This document shows positions 15,403-24,422 of a DNA stretch of 54,929 nucleotides, piece by piece. The stretch is from Clostridia bacterium (GTDB lineage Bacteria > Bacillota > Clostridia > Oscillospirales > Acutalibacteraceae): assembly GCA_017436285.1 (NCBI GenBank), contig JAFSDL010000055.1:1-54929 (forward strand), written 5' to 3'. Every line of letters starts with the position of its first letter. The first letter of the stretch is position 1. The notes beneath the pieces were generated by a model, which did no database searches, had not been told where the DNA came from, and saw only the letters and a list, made by a program, of their open reading frames with translations. The translations under genes were made by a program, and so were the position numbers.

Positions 15403-17827
15403 ATTGTGCAAGTCTTGCTTTTGCATCATCATACATCTTTTCGATTTCTTCGAAATGACTGTAGTTATCTTTTTGTTTTATAAGCTTTTCTGCATCAAGA
15501 TAAACCTTTGCGGCGCGATTGAAATATGCGTGTTTGTCCATTTCCTCTTTAGAGAACTTACGAGCATCTTTTCTGTCTGCATCAGTTTTCTTAATTTCTG
15601 CTTTCAGCTCTGTAACTTTTGAAGTATCCTTTGCTTTCTTTGCTTCTTTCAAATCAAGATAGAGAATTTTAAGCTTTGCTTCGCAATCGTCTTCTGCATT
15701 GAAGAACTTATCGAGGTCTGCAAAGTCGGGCTGTTTGAAATCCTGTCCCTTGCTGAAATACTTTTTAACTGCTTTATAAGAAGCTTTCTTACTCTTTGCA
15801 ATTTCAATTGCAGTTTTGCGGATTTCTTTTTCTTCTTTAGTTGTTTTAGGCATTGCCTTTGCAATAGCAATTTCCTGGTTTATAAGAGAAATATCTGCAT
15901 TAAGAAGAGCATCAAGACCTGCTGCATATACCTTCATATTTTCTTTCACCTGAAGTTGACCTGCAGGTGTGGAGAATTTATCAAGCTCTTCGCAAACAAA
16001 TTTACCAATTTCAATTTCATCGTTGAATTCTTTATCTGCAAGATATGCTTTCTTTGCAGCTTTTCTTTCTTCTTTATCCTTAATGGATTTATAAAACTTT
16101 TTGTCTAGTGCCTTAGGCGAAGCAATTGCCATTTCTTTTGCTTTACGGATTATATCAATAACCTCAACAAGCGCTGCATCTTTGAGCACACCGTTTCCGT
16201 AGTCCTCAAACATTGCGCGAACTTTTAAAACACGAACAACAGATTTTTGTTTTCTCTCGTTGAAGTCATACCATATATAAGGAATAACATTCATTAGCGC
16301 ACCTATAGCAGCAACAACAATAAGAACTTTAACAAGGCTTAAAAGAATAGCAGGATCATAAAGTGCAGAAAGAGCATTATTGTAATTATCCTGTCCGTTG
16401 GCTAACTGCTCTGAAAGAAGTTGACCAACAGTTTTTCCGTCACCTAAAACTCTGTTTAATACTTCCGGGTTTGATGTAACAAGAGCTGCATTTTCTCTTG
16501 TAAGACCGTTCTTTTCATAGATAATCGGTAGAACGGAAGATGTTGCAAGAGTTATAACCGTACCGATTGTTGTAACTGCAGAGAACATACCATCTATACG
16601 TTCACCTGTTTTATATTGCTGATAATCACGAATATCTGCTTGAATAGATGGACCAAGAATATGTGCAAATGAACCCATAAATGCATTGAGATAAAGACAA
16701 CCCAATATCAGCCAGATTGTAAGATTATGTATCTCGTTGGTAAATGGTAACATCATAAGGATGAATACCACATTAAATAAGTTTGTAACTATTAAAACTG
16801 CTTTTTTACCCCATCTGCGAATACAGAATGGTGCAATAAGCATACCCCAAAGAGATGCATTTCCGTAAACAGTAGTAACAATACCATACGCATTACCAGA
16901 ACAAGCACCGCCGTAGTTATAAAGCCAGAACATAACATTTGAATAGGATGATTCAAGGAAACCTATCCAACCTGCAAGGGAAATAATCCAGAAATATTTA
17001 TTCTTTGCTACGGCTTTAAGAGCATCAATAAATTTAATCTGAACAATATGTGTTCTCGCTTGAACGATTTTTTCCTCTGTATATTTGTAAACAACCATAC
17101 AAAGAAGAAGTCCGAGAACTGTTAAAATAGGATAAAGGAATCTGTAAACACGAATATCTGTTGTATTTGTATGGAATAGATTAGATGCAATTATCGGTGT
17201 CAAAAGGTTAACAACTGTGGGAGCAAATGAATAAACTATGCTTTTAACAGATGCAACATCAGCTCTTTCTTGAGAGTTTGATGAAAGAACGTGAATGAGG
17301 TTTTCATAAGCATCATAGAAGAAATAATAGAAAAAGTGCAAGAATAAATTAAGCACCATTACAATTGCACATTTGGCTATGTAGGCTTTTGTCTCCCCAA
17401 AAATCATTCCGTCCCCGAGCCAATCGGAAAGCTTAGCATATGGGAACCAAACCATTATATTACATATAATTGCGGCAGGAACAGCCATTCTCACAATATA
17501 CGGTCTGTATTTACCTGCTTTATTTCGTGTATTATCGATTATATTGGCACGTATTCCTGTAAGAAAAACATTGGCAATAACAGCAATAACATACATCACA
17601 TACATATCAGTGGGGTCAATACCCAATACACTTGAAAGTAATGTGTTGTTTGCAGCAAGCAAACAAGCCGTACCCATTGTAATAATCATGTATGCACCAA
17701 TACCGCCGCCTGAATAAGCAGCAATTTCTCTAAACGGCATTTGCCTGCCTTGCATTGGGGTTTTCCAATGTTTTTTAATCATTGAAATACCGTTTGCAGC
17801 TTTTTGTTTTAAATTCATTCTCTGCAC
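15401..17827 (-). CDS. GPH-type sugar:cation symporter with long cytoplasmic tail
   Basis: This 808-residue protein has an N-terminal ~525 residues that form an MFS_2/GPH (glycoside-pentoside-hexuronide:cation symporter) transporter with about 12 hydrophobic segments. Family-like features include the long early loop and the GERIDGMFSAV segment. After the last membrane helix (NVIPYIWYDFNERKQKS) comes a ~280-residue highly charged helical tail rich in Lys, Glu and Ala with coiled-coil potential. Normal GPH proteins are about 450-500 residues, and their regulatory tails, where present, are IIA-like; this one is not recognisably IIA. Substrate cannot be told from sequence; fucosides or other plant/host sugars are plausible given the rest of the window. 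An AGGAG site precedes the start. Confidence 0.8.
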   Translation of the reverse strand: MQRMNLKQKAANGISMIKKHWKTPMQGRQMPFREIAAYSGGGIGAYMIITMGTACLLAANNTLLSSVLGIDPTDMYVMYVIAVIANVFLTGIRANIIDNTRNKAGKYRPYIVRMAVPAAIICNIMVWFPYAKLSDWLGDGMIFGETKAYIAKCAIVMVLNLFLHFFYYFFYDAYENLIHVLSSNSQERADVASVKSIVYSFAPTVVNLLTPIIASNLFHTNTTDIRVYRFLYPILTVLGLLLCMVVYKYTEEKIVQARTHIVQIKFIDALKAVAKNKYFWIISLAGWIGFLESSYSNVMFWLYNYGGACSGNAYGIVTTVYGNASLWGMLIAPFCIRRWGKKAVLIVTNLFNVVFILMMLPFTNEIHNLTIWLILGCLYLNAFMGSFAHILGPSIQADIRDYQQYKTGERIDGMFSAVTTIGTVITLATSSVLPIIYEKNGLTRENAALVTSNPEVLNRVLGDGKTVGQLLSEQLANGQDNYNNALSALYDPAILLSLVKVLIVVAAIGALMNVIPYIWYDFNERKQKSVVRVLKVRAMFEDYGNGVLKDAALVEVIDIIRKAKEMAIASPKALDKKFYKSIKDKEERKAAKKAYLADKEFNDEIEIGKFVCEELDKFSTPAGQLQVKENMKVYAAGLDALLNADISLINQEIAIAKAMPKTTKEEKEIRKTAIEIAKSKKASYKAVKKYFSKGQDFKQPDFADLDKFFNAEDDCEAKLKILYLDLKEAKKAKDTSKVTELKAEIKKTDADRKDARKFSKEEMDKHAYFNRAAKVYLDAEKLIKQKDNYSHFEEIEKMYDDAKARLAQ

Positions 17828-17857
17828 TCCTTTTAAAAGACATACTATAGTAGAATA

Positions 17858-17886
17858 ATTGTATCACAAAAATATTTAGCATTCAA
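17858..17886 (-). promoter_or_regulatory. Promoter of GPH symporter
   Basis: On the minus strand: -35 TTGAAT (17881-17886), a 17-bp spacer, -10 TACAAT (17858-17863). Confidence 0.65.
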
Positions 17887-17889
17887 TTA

Positions 17890-17934
17890 AAAATAATGAA
17901 GATTAACGAGAGTTTTTCACTTTCGTTAATCTTC
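17890..17934 (-). terminator. Terminator after SPFH gene
   Basis: Perfect 12-bp stem GAAGATTAACGA / TCGTTAATCTTC (17898-17909 / 17923-17934) followed on the minus strand by ATTATTTTT. Confidence 0.75.
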
Positions 17935-17975
17935 AACAAAGTTAAATCATATTAAATGTGCATTTCGGCAAGTAA

Positions 17976-18854
17976 TTATTCTGCACTGTCTCCGTTTCCG
18001 TCTGCTGAAACATCGAGGATTGCCGCACCACCGGTTGCATAAGGAAGCTTGCCATCCCATTTTTCTATCTTGTTATTTTCAAGAACATTTTTGCTAAGGG
18101 ATTTTTCAATTTTTTCATTAGCCTCTGCCTGAGCTTCTGCTTTTTTCAAGATTGCCTGAGCCTCTGCTTCTGCAGCGATAACCTTCTTTTCTGCCTGAGC
18201 ATTTGCTTCAACAATTAACTGCTCCTGCTCTGTTTTCGCTTTAAGAAGATTCTGCTGAGCAACCTCTTTTGCTTCAATAGCCTTTGCAAACTCCTCTGAG
18301 AATGAGAAATTAACAATATTGAACTTTTCAATAACAATCCCGTACTCTTCCATTTTTTCTGATAAAGTGTCCTGAATTTCGATTGCAACCTTTGAACGAC
18401 TTGTTACAAGCTGTTCTGCAGTATACTTTGCAGTTACTGCCTTAAGGCTTTCGTGAATTGCAGGCATAAGCATAATAGTTTCATAATCTCTGCCGATTTC
18501 TCTGTAAATTTTTGCAGAGGAGCTATCGCCTATTTTATAGTTTACTACAATTGTTGTTGAAATTGCCTGAAGGTCTTTTGAAACAGACTCTGCACCTTCG
18601 ATTTCGCATTTCTGAATCTGATTGCTCATTTTAACAACATTCTGCACCAAAGGCGCTTTAAAATGGAAGCCCTCAGATAAAACATTACTGCTTACCTTAC
18701 CCAAAGTAACCACAACACCTGTATGACCTGCAGGAACAATAGTTATTGATGCTAAAAGCACGATAATAGCAATTACCGCGATTACTCCGATAACAATTAG
18801 TTTCTTTGCGTTAGAAAAATTAAATTCGCCTACTACTTTAGCATTTTTAATCAT
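17976..18854 (-). CDS. SPFH/Band 7 (prohibitin-like) membrane protein
   Basis: This 292-residue protein has one N-terminal membrane segment (about 18-42), a Band 7 domain starting at VPAGHTGVVVTLGKV (about 45-220), and an Ala/Glu-rich coiled coil (AEKKVIAAEAEAQAILKKAE, about 215-255). Family members oligomerise at the membrane as scaffolds that organise proteases or microdomains; the exact role here is unknown. Start has AGGAG upstream. It is followed by a terminator, and its upstream region holds the parS pair. Confidence 0.88.
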   Translation of the reverse strand: MIKNAKVVGEFNFSNAKKLIVIGVIAVIAIIVLLASITIVPAGHTGVVVTLGKVSSNVLSEGFHFKAPLVQNVVKMSNQIQKCEIEGAESVSKDLQAISTTIVVNYKIGDSSSAKIYREIGRDYETIMLMPAIHESLKAVTAKYTAEQLVTSRSKVAIEIQDTLSEKMEEYGIVIEKFNIVNFSFSEEFAKAIEAKEVAQQNLLKAKTEQEQLIVEANAQAEKKVIAAEAEAQAILKKAEAQAEANEKIEKSLSKNVLENNKIEKWDGKLPYATGGAAILDVSADGNGDSAE

Positions 18855-18888
18855 AATATGTACTCCTTTTTATTTTGTTTTTTATTTT

Positions 18889-18904
18889 TGTTCCACGTGA
18901 AACA
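18889..18904. other. parS centromere site 1
   Basis: TGTTCCACGTGAAACA matches the ParB/Spo0J consensus TGTTNCACGTGAAACA at every specified base. It lies in the short gap between the SPFH and DUF1836 genes, about 17 kb from the inferred oriC. Confidence 0.88.
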
Positions 18905-18951
18905 ATTTTTTGTTTCCAGACCCTGTTCCCGTGAAACTTTATTTTTAATAT

Positions 18952-18967
18952 TGTTCCACGTGGAACA
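18952..18967. other. parS centromere site 2
   Basis: TGTTCCACGTGGAACA is a perfect 16-bp palindrome one base from the parS consensus, ending next to the DUF1836 stop codon. Between the two sites, at 18924-18937, TGTTCCCGTGAAAC looks like a third copy with one base deleted. Confidence 0.8.
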
Positions 18968-19495
18968 TTAATCTGCCATAAAATTCTGAAGCATTAAATC
19001 TGCTTCGTTTTTCAGATTAGAAGAAATATGAGCTAACATCATAATTTCAAGAGCGTTGCGCAATTTCTCTTTGCCACCGGGAAAAGGCTCTTCATAATCT
19101 TTAATTTCTTCGTCAATTACTCTGACTATTGTTTCTTTGTTTAAATTCCCGATATTGTCTATTTCTTCGGTAACGGAACACATTATACTGTAAAGTTCAC
19201 CGTCAGGTATAGCGTCGTCACGCCTGTCATCCACCTTACCGTTGATATAAGACATTAAAGAAACAATGTTGGAGAGCTGCATTGCACCTTTAAGCATATT
19301 GATTATAAGAACTCTTGCAATTGAGGTTTCTCCGTATCTACGGTCCTTTGGTGGTTCAATCCAGCCTCGTTTTACCCAATTCTGAATTGTTGTTGCTTCA
19401 AGACCTGAAATCTCTGCAAGCTGGGAAAGGGTAAAGCCACCGGTAAGCTTCATAGCTGTTCTTATTGGTTCAAATGCTTTTTCTTTTGTTTGCAT
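18968..19495 (-). CDS. DUF1836 regulator with MerR-like HTH
   Basis: This 175-residue protein has a MerR-like N-terminal helix-turn-helix (LSQLAEISGLEATTIQNWVKRGWIEPP, about 24-50) with the following RRYGETSIARVLIINML wing, then a helical DUF1836 domain. It is a probable DNA-binding regulator of unknown targets. It has a good promoter of its own and AGGAG before the ATG. Its 3' end abuts parS site 2. Confidence 0.82.
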   Translation of the reverse strand: MQTKEKAFEPIRTAMKLTGGFTLSQLAEISGLEATTIQNWVKRGWIEPPKDRRYGETSIARVLIINMLKGAMQLSNIVSLMSYINGKVDDRRDDAIPDGELYSIMCSVTEEIDNIGNLNKETIVRVIDEEIKDYEEPFPGGKEKLRNALEIMMLAHISSNLKNEADLMLQNFMAD

Positions 19496-19539
19496 TCTCT
19501 CACTCCTTTCGTCCCACGACTATTTTTCGTGTTACTATG

Positions 19540-19568
19540 ATAATATCACAGGTTCATCTGACTGTCAA
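19540..19568 (-). promoter_or_regulatory. Promoter of DUF1836 gene
   Basis: -35 TTGACA (19563-19568), a 17-bp spacer and -10 TATTAT (19540-19545) on the minus strand, nearly identical in strength to the rRNA promoter. Confidence 0.8.
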
Positions 19569-19659
19569 GTGTTTTCATAAGATTTTTTACATAATTTTAC
19601 AAAATCTTTCAAAAATCGTATTTTTTCAGTTTAATTTATGTTTAACACTATATTCACAG

Positions 19660-19689
19660 TTTACTAATATTTTTTTGTTAAAGTATAAT
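19660..19689 (+). promoter_or_regulatory. Promoter of the structured RNA
   Basis: -35 TTTACT (19660-19665), an 18-bp spacer and a perfect -10 TATAAT (19684-19689); start expected near 19696. Confidence 0.65.
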
Positions 19690-19693
19690 TGTA

Positions 19694-19834
19694 CTTGGAA
19701 AGGGAGCCGCACCTGAGTACAAGTATTAGTTCTGAGAGGAACTAACCCCTCCTCAAGTAAACCTTCGGTGCGTAGTGTTATACTCGTATCGGGAATACAG
19801 CGTCTGTCCCCTCAGACGCTGTATTTCTTTTATT
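19694..19834 (+). ncRNA. Unassigned structured RNA, about 140 nt
   Basis: The stretch has its own promoter, no convincing open frame and a terminator. Nested helices are visible: CGCACC (19708-19713) pairs with GGTGCG (19767-19772); inside it TGAG (19714-19717) with CTCA (19752-19755); inside that TTAGTTC (19726-19732) with GAACTAA (19739-19745). GGGAG (19702-19706) could alternatively pair with CTCC (19750-19753). A second promoter follows before the ABC gene, so this is a stand-alone transcript rather than a riboswitch leader. It does not match T-box, SRP, lysine, SAM or guanidine motifs that I know. A divergent 6S RNA or a clade-specific RNA is possible. Confidence 0.6.
19794..19834 (+). 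terminator. Terminator of the structured RNA
   Basis: Perfect 13-bp stem AATACAGCGTCTG / CAGACGCTGTATT (19794-19806 / 19813-19825) with a TTTCTTTTATT tail. Confidence 0.9.
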
Positions 19835-19841
19835 AAGAATC

Positions 19842-19870
19842 TTGACTTAATAATATAATTATTGTAAAAT
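19842..19870 (+). promoter_or_regulatory. Promoter of ABC transporter operon
   Basis: -35 TTGACT (19842-19847), a 17-bp spacer, -10 TAAAAT (19865-19870). Confidence 0.7.
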
Positions 19871-19926
19871 ATATAATTGATTTAATTTGTATTAAAATCT
19901 GAGATAAACAGATTGGAGGCTTCATT

Positions 19927-20625
19927 TTGGCTATTATTAAAGTTGACGCTCTTACGAAAGCTTATGGCGACAACATAGTTCTCAATGATATGAGCTTTTC
20001 TCTTCCTCAAGGAGAAATTATTGGCTTATTCGGTCCTAACGGATGCGGTAAAACAACCCTTATGAAAATTCTTACCGGACTCATTCACGATTATAAGGGT
20101 AATGTTCTTATAGATGGGGTTAAGCCCGGTGAACAAACAAAGGCTTATACTGCTTACCTTCCCGAGCAGACCTTTGTTCACGAATGGATGAGAAATATTG
20201 ATGCAGTTGATTATTTCAACGATTTCTTTTCTGATTTTGATAAAAACAAGGCTCTTGAAATGCTTAAACGCTTCGGTCTTTCTGAAAAGCAGAAAGCAAA
20301 AACAATGTCAAAGGGTATGCAGGAAAAGCTTTTATTATCCCTTGTTATGTCAAGAGATGCAAAGCTTTACATCCTTGATGAGCCTATGGGTGGCGTTGAC
20401 CCTGCAACAAGAAGCTCTATTTTAAACTTTATAATGGATAACTATGCAGAAAAATCAACTCTTCTTGTTTCAACTCATCTTATAAACGATTTGCAGTCTG
20501 TTTTTACTCACGCTTTATTTATGGGTAGCGGAAAGGTGCTTCTTAATGACAGTGTTGAAGAAATAACAAAGGATGGCAAATCAATTGAGGACATTTTCAA
20601 GGAGGTATTTTCAAATGTTTGGTAA
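19927..20625 (+). CDS. ABC transporter ATP-binding protein
   Basis: This 232-residue ATPase has Walker A GPNGCGKT (36-43), a divergent signature SKGMQEK in place of LSGGQ, Walker B LYILDEP followed by the GGVDP D-loop, and an H-loop in STHL. It starts at TTG with TTGGAGG upstream. It belongs to the drug/antibiotic-export type (CcmA-like) and overlaps the downstream permease by 11 nt, so the pair forms an exporter. Substrate unknown. Confidence 0.9.
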   Translation: MAIIKVDALTKAYGDNIVLNDMSFSLPQGEIIGLFGPNGCGKTTLMKILTGLIHDYKGNVLIDGVKPGEQTKAYTAYLPEQTFVHEWMRNIDAVDYFNDFFSDFDKNKALEMLKRFGLSEKQKAKTMSKGMQEKLLLSLVMSRDAKLYILDEPMGGVDPATRSSILNFIMDNYAEKSTLLVSTHLINDLQSVFTHALFMGSGKVLLNDSVEEITKDGKSIEDIFKEVFSNVW

Positions 20626-21439
20626 GCTCTTAAAAAATGACCTTAAAGCTCAATGGCATTCAATGTCCGTTGTTTTTCTTTGCACATTCATAGTTGCAAT
20701 TGTTGCAGAGGTTTTCACCTTAACCTCTGACAATAAAGTTGTTAAGGTTATGGGTGGATTACTTGTAAGCCTTGCATTAGGCTTTGCCTGTATCATAATC
20801 ATTATTGCAGTTGCAATGATGTTTTCAAAAACAATGTTTGGCAGGGCAGGGTATCTTACATTAACTCTTCCTGTAAAAACAGGCTCTCTTTTAGCATCAA
20901 AAACACTTTCAAGTCTTATCTGGGTTTTTGCTGTTTATGCTTTATTTTTAGGCTCACTTTTCCTTTGGGTTTTTCAGGTTAAAGATACCTTAGGCGAAGA
21001 GGTTATGGAAAGTGCCGAAAGCCTCTTGAAGCTTTTTGGTGTCCCCTCTTTCTTAACAATTTTTATGGGTGTTATTTCCTTCTGTGTTTCTCTTGCAGTT
21101 TTAGTTCTTGTCGCAGTTCAGTCCTTGCAATTAGGCTTAACCCTTTCCCATGTCTCACCCGTTTCAAAATTCGGAAATATTGGCGTAATTGTTATTTTCT
21201 TCGGGCTTTTCGCATTAATTCAGTCTGTTTCAAATGCAATTGCTGATGCACTCCCCTTCGGACTTGTTATAACACCTGAGGTTATCAAAATTACAAGTGA
21301 TATTCATTCCACAAAAGCAGCTTTAGGTATAAATGCTATGGGTGTAAATGTTGTTGGCTCATTTGTAAGACTTGCAATTGCCATAGGACTTCATTACCCC
21401 ACAAAATATCTTATCCAGCATAAGGTAAATGTAAAATAA
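20615..21439 (+). CDS. ABC transporter permease
   Basis: This 274-residue protein has about six hydrophobic segments and begins MFGKLLKNDLKAQWHS, a typical start for ABC-2-like permeases paired with CcmA-type ATPases. I chose the ATG at 20615 because GGAGG lies 9 nt upstream, inside the end of the ATPase gene. Together they probably form a half-size exporter for an unknown compound such as a peptide or lipid-active agent. Confidence 0.85.
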   Translation: MFGKLLKNDLKAQWHSMSVVFLCTFIVAIVAEVFTLTSDNKVVKVMGGLLVSLALGFACIIIIIAVAMMFSKTMFGRAGYLTLTLPVKTGSLLASKTLSSLIWVFAVYALFLGSLFLWVFQVKDTLGEEVMESAESLLKLFGVPSFLTIFMGVISFCVSLAVLVLVAVQSLQLGLTLSHVSPVSKFGNIGVIVIFFGLFALIQSVSNAIADALPFGLVITPEVIKITSDIHSTKAALGINAMGVNVVGSFVRLAIAIGLHYPTKYLIQHKVNVK

Positions 21440-21477
21440 TTAGGTAAATCAACTTTCTTCAGAAAGGGCGTATAAAT

Positions 21478-23259
21478 ATGGATAATATGAACGGTCTTAA
21501 AAGAACCGTTTACTGCGGCGAGCTTCGCGCAGAAAATATCGGTAGCGAAGTAACCGTTTGCGGTTGGGTTGCAAAACAGCGTGACCTTGGCGCACTTATT
21601 TTCGTTGATTTGCGTGACAGAACAGGTATTGTTCAGTTGGCATTTGATGAAACAACAGATAAAGAAATTTTTGAAAAGGCTTTCGCAGTAAGAAGTGAAT
21701 TTGTGCTTATGGCAAAGGGTATTGTTCATGAGCGTTCATCAAAAAACAGCGAAATTCCCACAGGTGACATTGAAATTGATGTTAAGGATTTAAGAGTTCT
21801 TTCAAAAAGCGAAACTCCCCCCTTTGACATTGTTGAAAATTGTCAGACAGCAGAGCTTACAAGGCTTAAATATCGTTATCTTGACCTTCGTAGACCTGAT
21901 TTACAGAGCAACATTCTTTTCCGTCACAAGGTAACAAAAATTACACGTGACTATTTTGATGAAAACGGATTTATTGAGATTGAAACACCTATGCTTATTA
22001 AATCAACTCCAGAGGGCGCAAGAGATTTCCTTGTTCCAAGCCGTATTCATCAGGGCTCATTCTATGCTCTTCCTCAGTCACCTCAGCTTTATAAGCAGCT
22101 TTCAATGGTTGCAGGCTTTGACAGATATATGCAGATTGCACGTTGCTTCCGTGATGAAGACTTAAGAGCAGACCGTCAGCCTGAATTTACTCAGATTGAC
22201 CTTGAAATGTCCTTCGTTACAATGGAGGATGTTCTTTCAATCGGTGAAGGCTATATTGCAAGAGTTTTCAAGGAAGCTCTCGGTGTTGAAATTCCCCTTC
22301 CCCTTCCCAGACTCACTTATAAGGAAGCAATGGAACGCTATGGTTCTGATAAGCCTGACACCCGCTTCGGTATGGAAATATTCGACCTTACTGATATTGT
22401 TAAGGACTGTGGCTTCTCTGTTTTCTCCTCTGCAGTTGCAGGTGGCGGTTCTGTTCGTGGTATTACTGCTAAAAATGCAGTAACAATCTATACAAGAAAA
22501 GAGGTTGACAAGCTTACAGAATTTGCAAAAGGCATCGGCGCAAAGGGACTTGCCTGGATTCGCCTTACTGATGATGGTATTGCTTCTTCCTTTGCAAAGT
22601 TTATGACAGAGGATGAAATGAAGGCAATCCTTGATAAAGCAGGCGCTGAAAAGGGCGATGTTGTTTTCATTATTGCAGATACAAAGAACAGCTCTGTTCT
22701 TTCAGTTCTCGGTTCTCTTCGTAACGAAGCTGCAAAGAAGCTCGATATTATCGGTGATGGCTTCAACCTTTTATGGATTGTTGAATTCCCCTTCTTCGAT
22801 TGGGATGAGGATACACAGCAGTTTGTTGCTATGCATCATCCCTTCACCTCACCCCTTCCCGAGTGTCTCTCCTATCTTGAAACAGATAAGGCATCCGTCA
22901 GAGCAGAGGCTTATGACCTTGTTCTTAACGGTGTTGAGCTTTCTTCAGGCTCAATCCGTATTACCGATTCTGATTTACAGGACAGAATCTTCAAGCTTCT
23001 CGGGCTTTCCGATGAAGAAGCTCAGCAGAAATTCGGCTATCTTCTTGATGCCTTCAAGTTCGGTCCTCCCCCTCACGGCGGTATGGGTATCGGTCTTGAC
23101 AGACTTATTATGCAGCTTCTTCAGGTTGATTCTCTTCGTGATGTTATTGCATTCCCCAAGGTTCAGAATGCAAGTGAGCCTATGACGGAATGTCCCTCAA
23201 GAGTTGATAATATTCAGCTTGAAGAATTAGGTATTGATTTAAAAGCGGAAGAAAAATAA
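21478..23259 (+). CDS. aspS: Aspartyl-tRNA synthetase
   Basis: This 593-residue class II synthetase has the N-terminal OB-fold anticodon-binding domain (about 1-115), motif 2 FRDEDLRADRQPEFTQID, a GAD insertion domain of the bacterial type (about 300-410), and motif 3 GIGLDRL near the C-terminus. It charges tRNA-Asp. Whether it also charges tRNA-Asn depends on GatCAB, which is not in the window. It follows the ABC permease by 38 nt with an AAAGGG site and may share its transcript. Confidence 0.96.
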   Translation: MDNMNGLKRTVYCGELRAENIGSEVTVCGWVAKQRDLGALIFVDLRDRTGIVQLAFDETTDKEIFEKAFAVRSEFVLMAKGIVHERSSKNSEIPTGDIEIDVKDLRVLSKSETPPFDIVENCQTAELTRLKYRYLDLRRPDLQSNILFRHKVTKITRDYFDENGFIEIETPMLIKSTPEGARDFLVPSRIHQGSFYALPQSPQLYKQLSMVAGFDRYMQIARCFRDEDLRADRQPEFTQIDLEMSFVTMEDVLSIGEGYIARVFKEALGVEIPLPLPRLTYKEAMERYGSDKPDTRFGMEIFDLTDIVKDCGFSVFSSAVAGGGSVRGITAKNAVTIYTRKEVDKLTEFAKGIGAKGLAWIRLTDDGIASSFAKFMTEDEMKAILDKAGAEKGDVVFIIADTKNSSVLSVLGSLRNEAAKKLDIIGDGFNLLWIVEFPFFDWDEDTQQFVAMHHPFTSPLPECLSYLETDKASVRAEAYDLVLNGVELSSGSIRITDSDLQDRIFKLLGLSDEEAQQKFGYLLDAFKFGPPPHGGMGIGLDRLIMQLLQVDSLRDVIAFPKVQNASEPMTECPSRVDNIQLEELGIDLKAEEK

Positions 23260-23311
23260 AGCTTAATAATGAATTTTTCCCCTGTTTCAGTGCTAAAATA
23301 TAAAAAAACAC

Positions 23312-23340
23312 TTGAAAATAGGGGCGAAATATTATAAAAT
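23312..23340 (+). promoter_or_regulatory. Promoter of efp
   Basis: -35 TTGAAA (23312-23317), a 17-bp spacer, -10 TAAAAT (23335-23340), about 42 nt before efp. Confidence 0.65.
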
Positions 23341-23382
23341 TATTATGTAAAAATATGAAATTCAATTTCGGAGGAAATAATT

Positions 23383-23940
23383 ATGGTAACAGCAGGCGAT
23401 TTCAAAAACGGCGTTACATTCGAAATGGATGGCAAGGTTTACTCCATCATCGAATTCCAGCACGTTAAACCCGGTAAGGGCGCAGCTTTTGTTCGTACAA
23501 AAATCAGAGACGTAATCAACGGCAGTGTTGTTGAAAAAACATTCAGCCCTACAGACAAATATCCCACAGCCTTCATTGAGAGAAAGGATATGGAATATTC
23601 TTATGAAGACGGCGGTCTTTACTATTTCATGGATCCCGAAAGCTATGAAATGATTCCCGTTGACGCATCAAACCTTTCCGATAATTTCAAATTCGTTAAA
23701 GAAAATATGACTTGTAAGATTCTTTCTTACAAGGGCAATGTTTTCGGTGTTGAGCCCCCCACATTCGTAACTCTTCAGGTTACAAAAACTGACCCCGGTT
23801 TCGCAGGCAACACAGCTACTAATGCTACAAAGCCCGCTACTGTTGAAACAGGTGCAGAAATTAAAGTTCCTCTCTTTATCGATGAGGGTGAAATGATTAA
23901 CATCGATACAAGAACAGGCGAATACCTCTCAAGAGCATAA
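23383..23940 (+). CDS. efp: Elongation factor P
   Basis: This 185-residue, three-domain tRNA-shaped factor relieves ribosome stalling at polyproline. The tip loop is PGKGAAF with K32 at the position modified in other bacteria. The C-terminal signature [21 protein letters not shown] is intact in residues. GGAGG precedes the ATG. The next gene follows after 40 nt. Confidence 0.97.
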   Translation: MVTAGDFKNGVTFEMDGKVYSIIEFQHVKPGKGAAFVRTKIRDVINGSVVEKTFSPTDKYPTAFIERKDMEYSYEDGGLYYFMDPESYEMIPVDASNLSDNFKFVKENMTCKILSYKGNVFGVEPPTFVTLQVTKTDPGFAGNTATNATKPATVETGAEIKVPLFIDEGEMINIDTRTGEYLSRA

Positions 23941-23980
23941 TTACTTTTGAGTATTTTAATATAATTAGGAGGTCATTTAA

Positions 23981-24415
23981 ATGACACTTACAGAAAAGGT
24001 TGCATACCTTAAAGGACTTGCAGCAGGTCTTGAGCTTGATAAAGACTCCAAAGAAACAAAAATTTTCGAAGCTATGTTTGATATTCTCGAGGATATGGCT
24101 CTTACAGTAAGCGATATCGATGAGGACCTCAGCGCAGTTGAAGACCTCGTTGATGCTATCGACGAAGACCTTGACGAGCTTGAAGAATATGTATTCTGCG
24201 ATGAAGATGATGATTTCTGCGGTTGCTGTGATTGTGAAGATGACGAGCTCTACGAAGTAGAATGTCCTTCATGTGGCGAAGAGATTTATCTTGACGACGA
24301 AATGCTTGATGAAGAATTCATTGAGTGTCCCGCTTGCGGTGAAAAGCTTGAGCTTGATATCGAGTTTGACGATTGCGACTGTGGTTGCGATTGCTGCGAT
24401 TGCGACGAAGAATAA
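23981..24415 (+). CDS. Acidic CD1247-type protein with zinc ribbon
   Basis: This 144-residue protein has an N-terminal helical domain beginning MTLTEKVAYLKGLAAGLELD (CD1247 N-terminal family of Clostridia), an acidic coiled-coil middle, then a CPSC...CPAC zinc ribbon (about 93-115). Runs of Cys and Asp (CGCCDCED and CDCGCDCCDCDEE) end the protein. It is extremely acidic and could bind several metal ions. Function unknown; it is commonly adjacent to efp in this clade, and here shares its transcript. Confidence 0.85.
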   Translation: MTLTEKVAYLKGLAAGLELDKDSKETKIFEAMFDILEDMALTVSDIDEDLSAVEDLVDAIDEDLDELEEYVFCDEDDDFCGCCDCEDDELYEVECPSCGEEIYLDDEMLDEEFIECPACGEKLELDIEFDDCDCGCDCCDCDEE

Positions 24416-24422
24416 TTAAAGC

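Noticed and set aside
19694-19834. Riboswitch, T-box or attenuator of the ABC transporter
   Set aside because: No T-box sequence or known aptamer core is seen, and a separate promoter lies between its terminator and the ABC gene.
21486-21512. Inverted repeat AACGGT...ACCGTT at the start of aspS as an operator
   Set aside because: It is inside the coding start, short, and can be explained by codon use.
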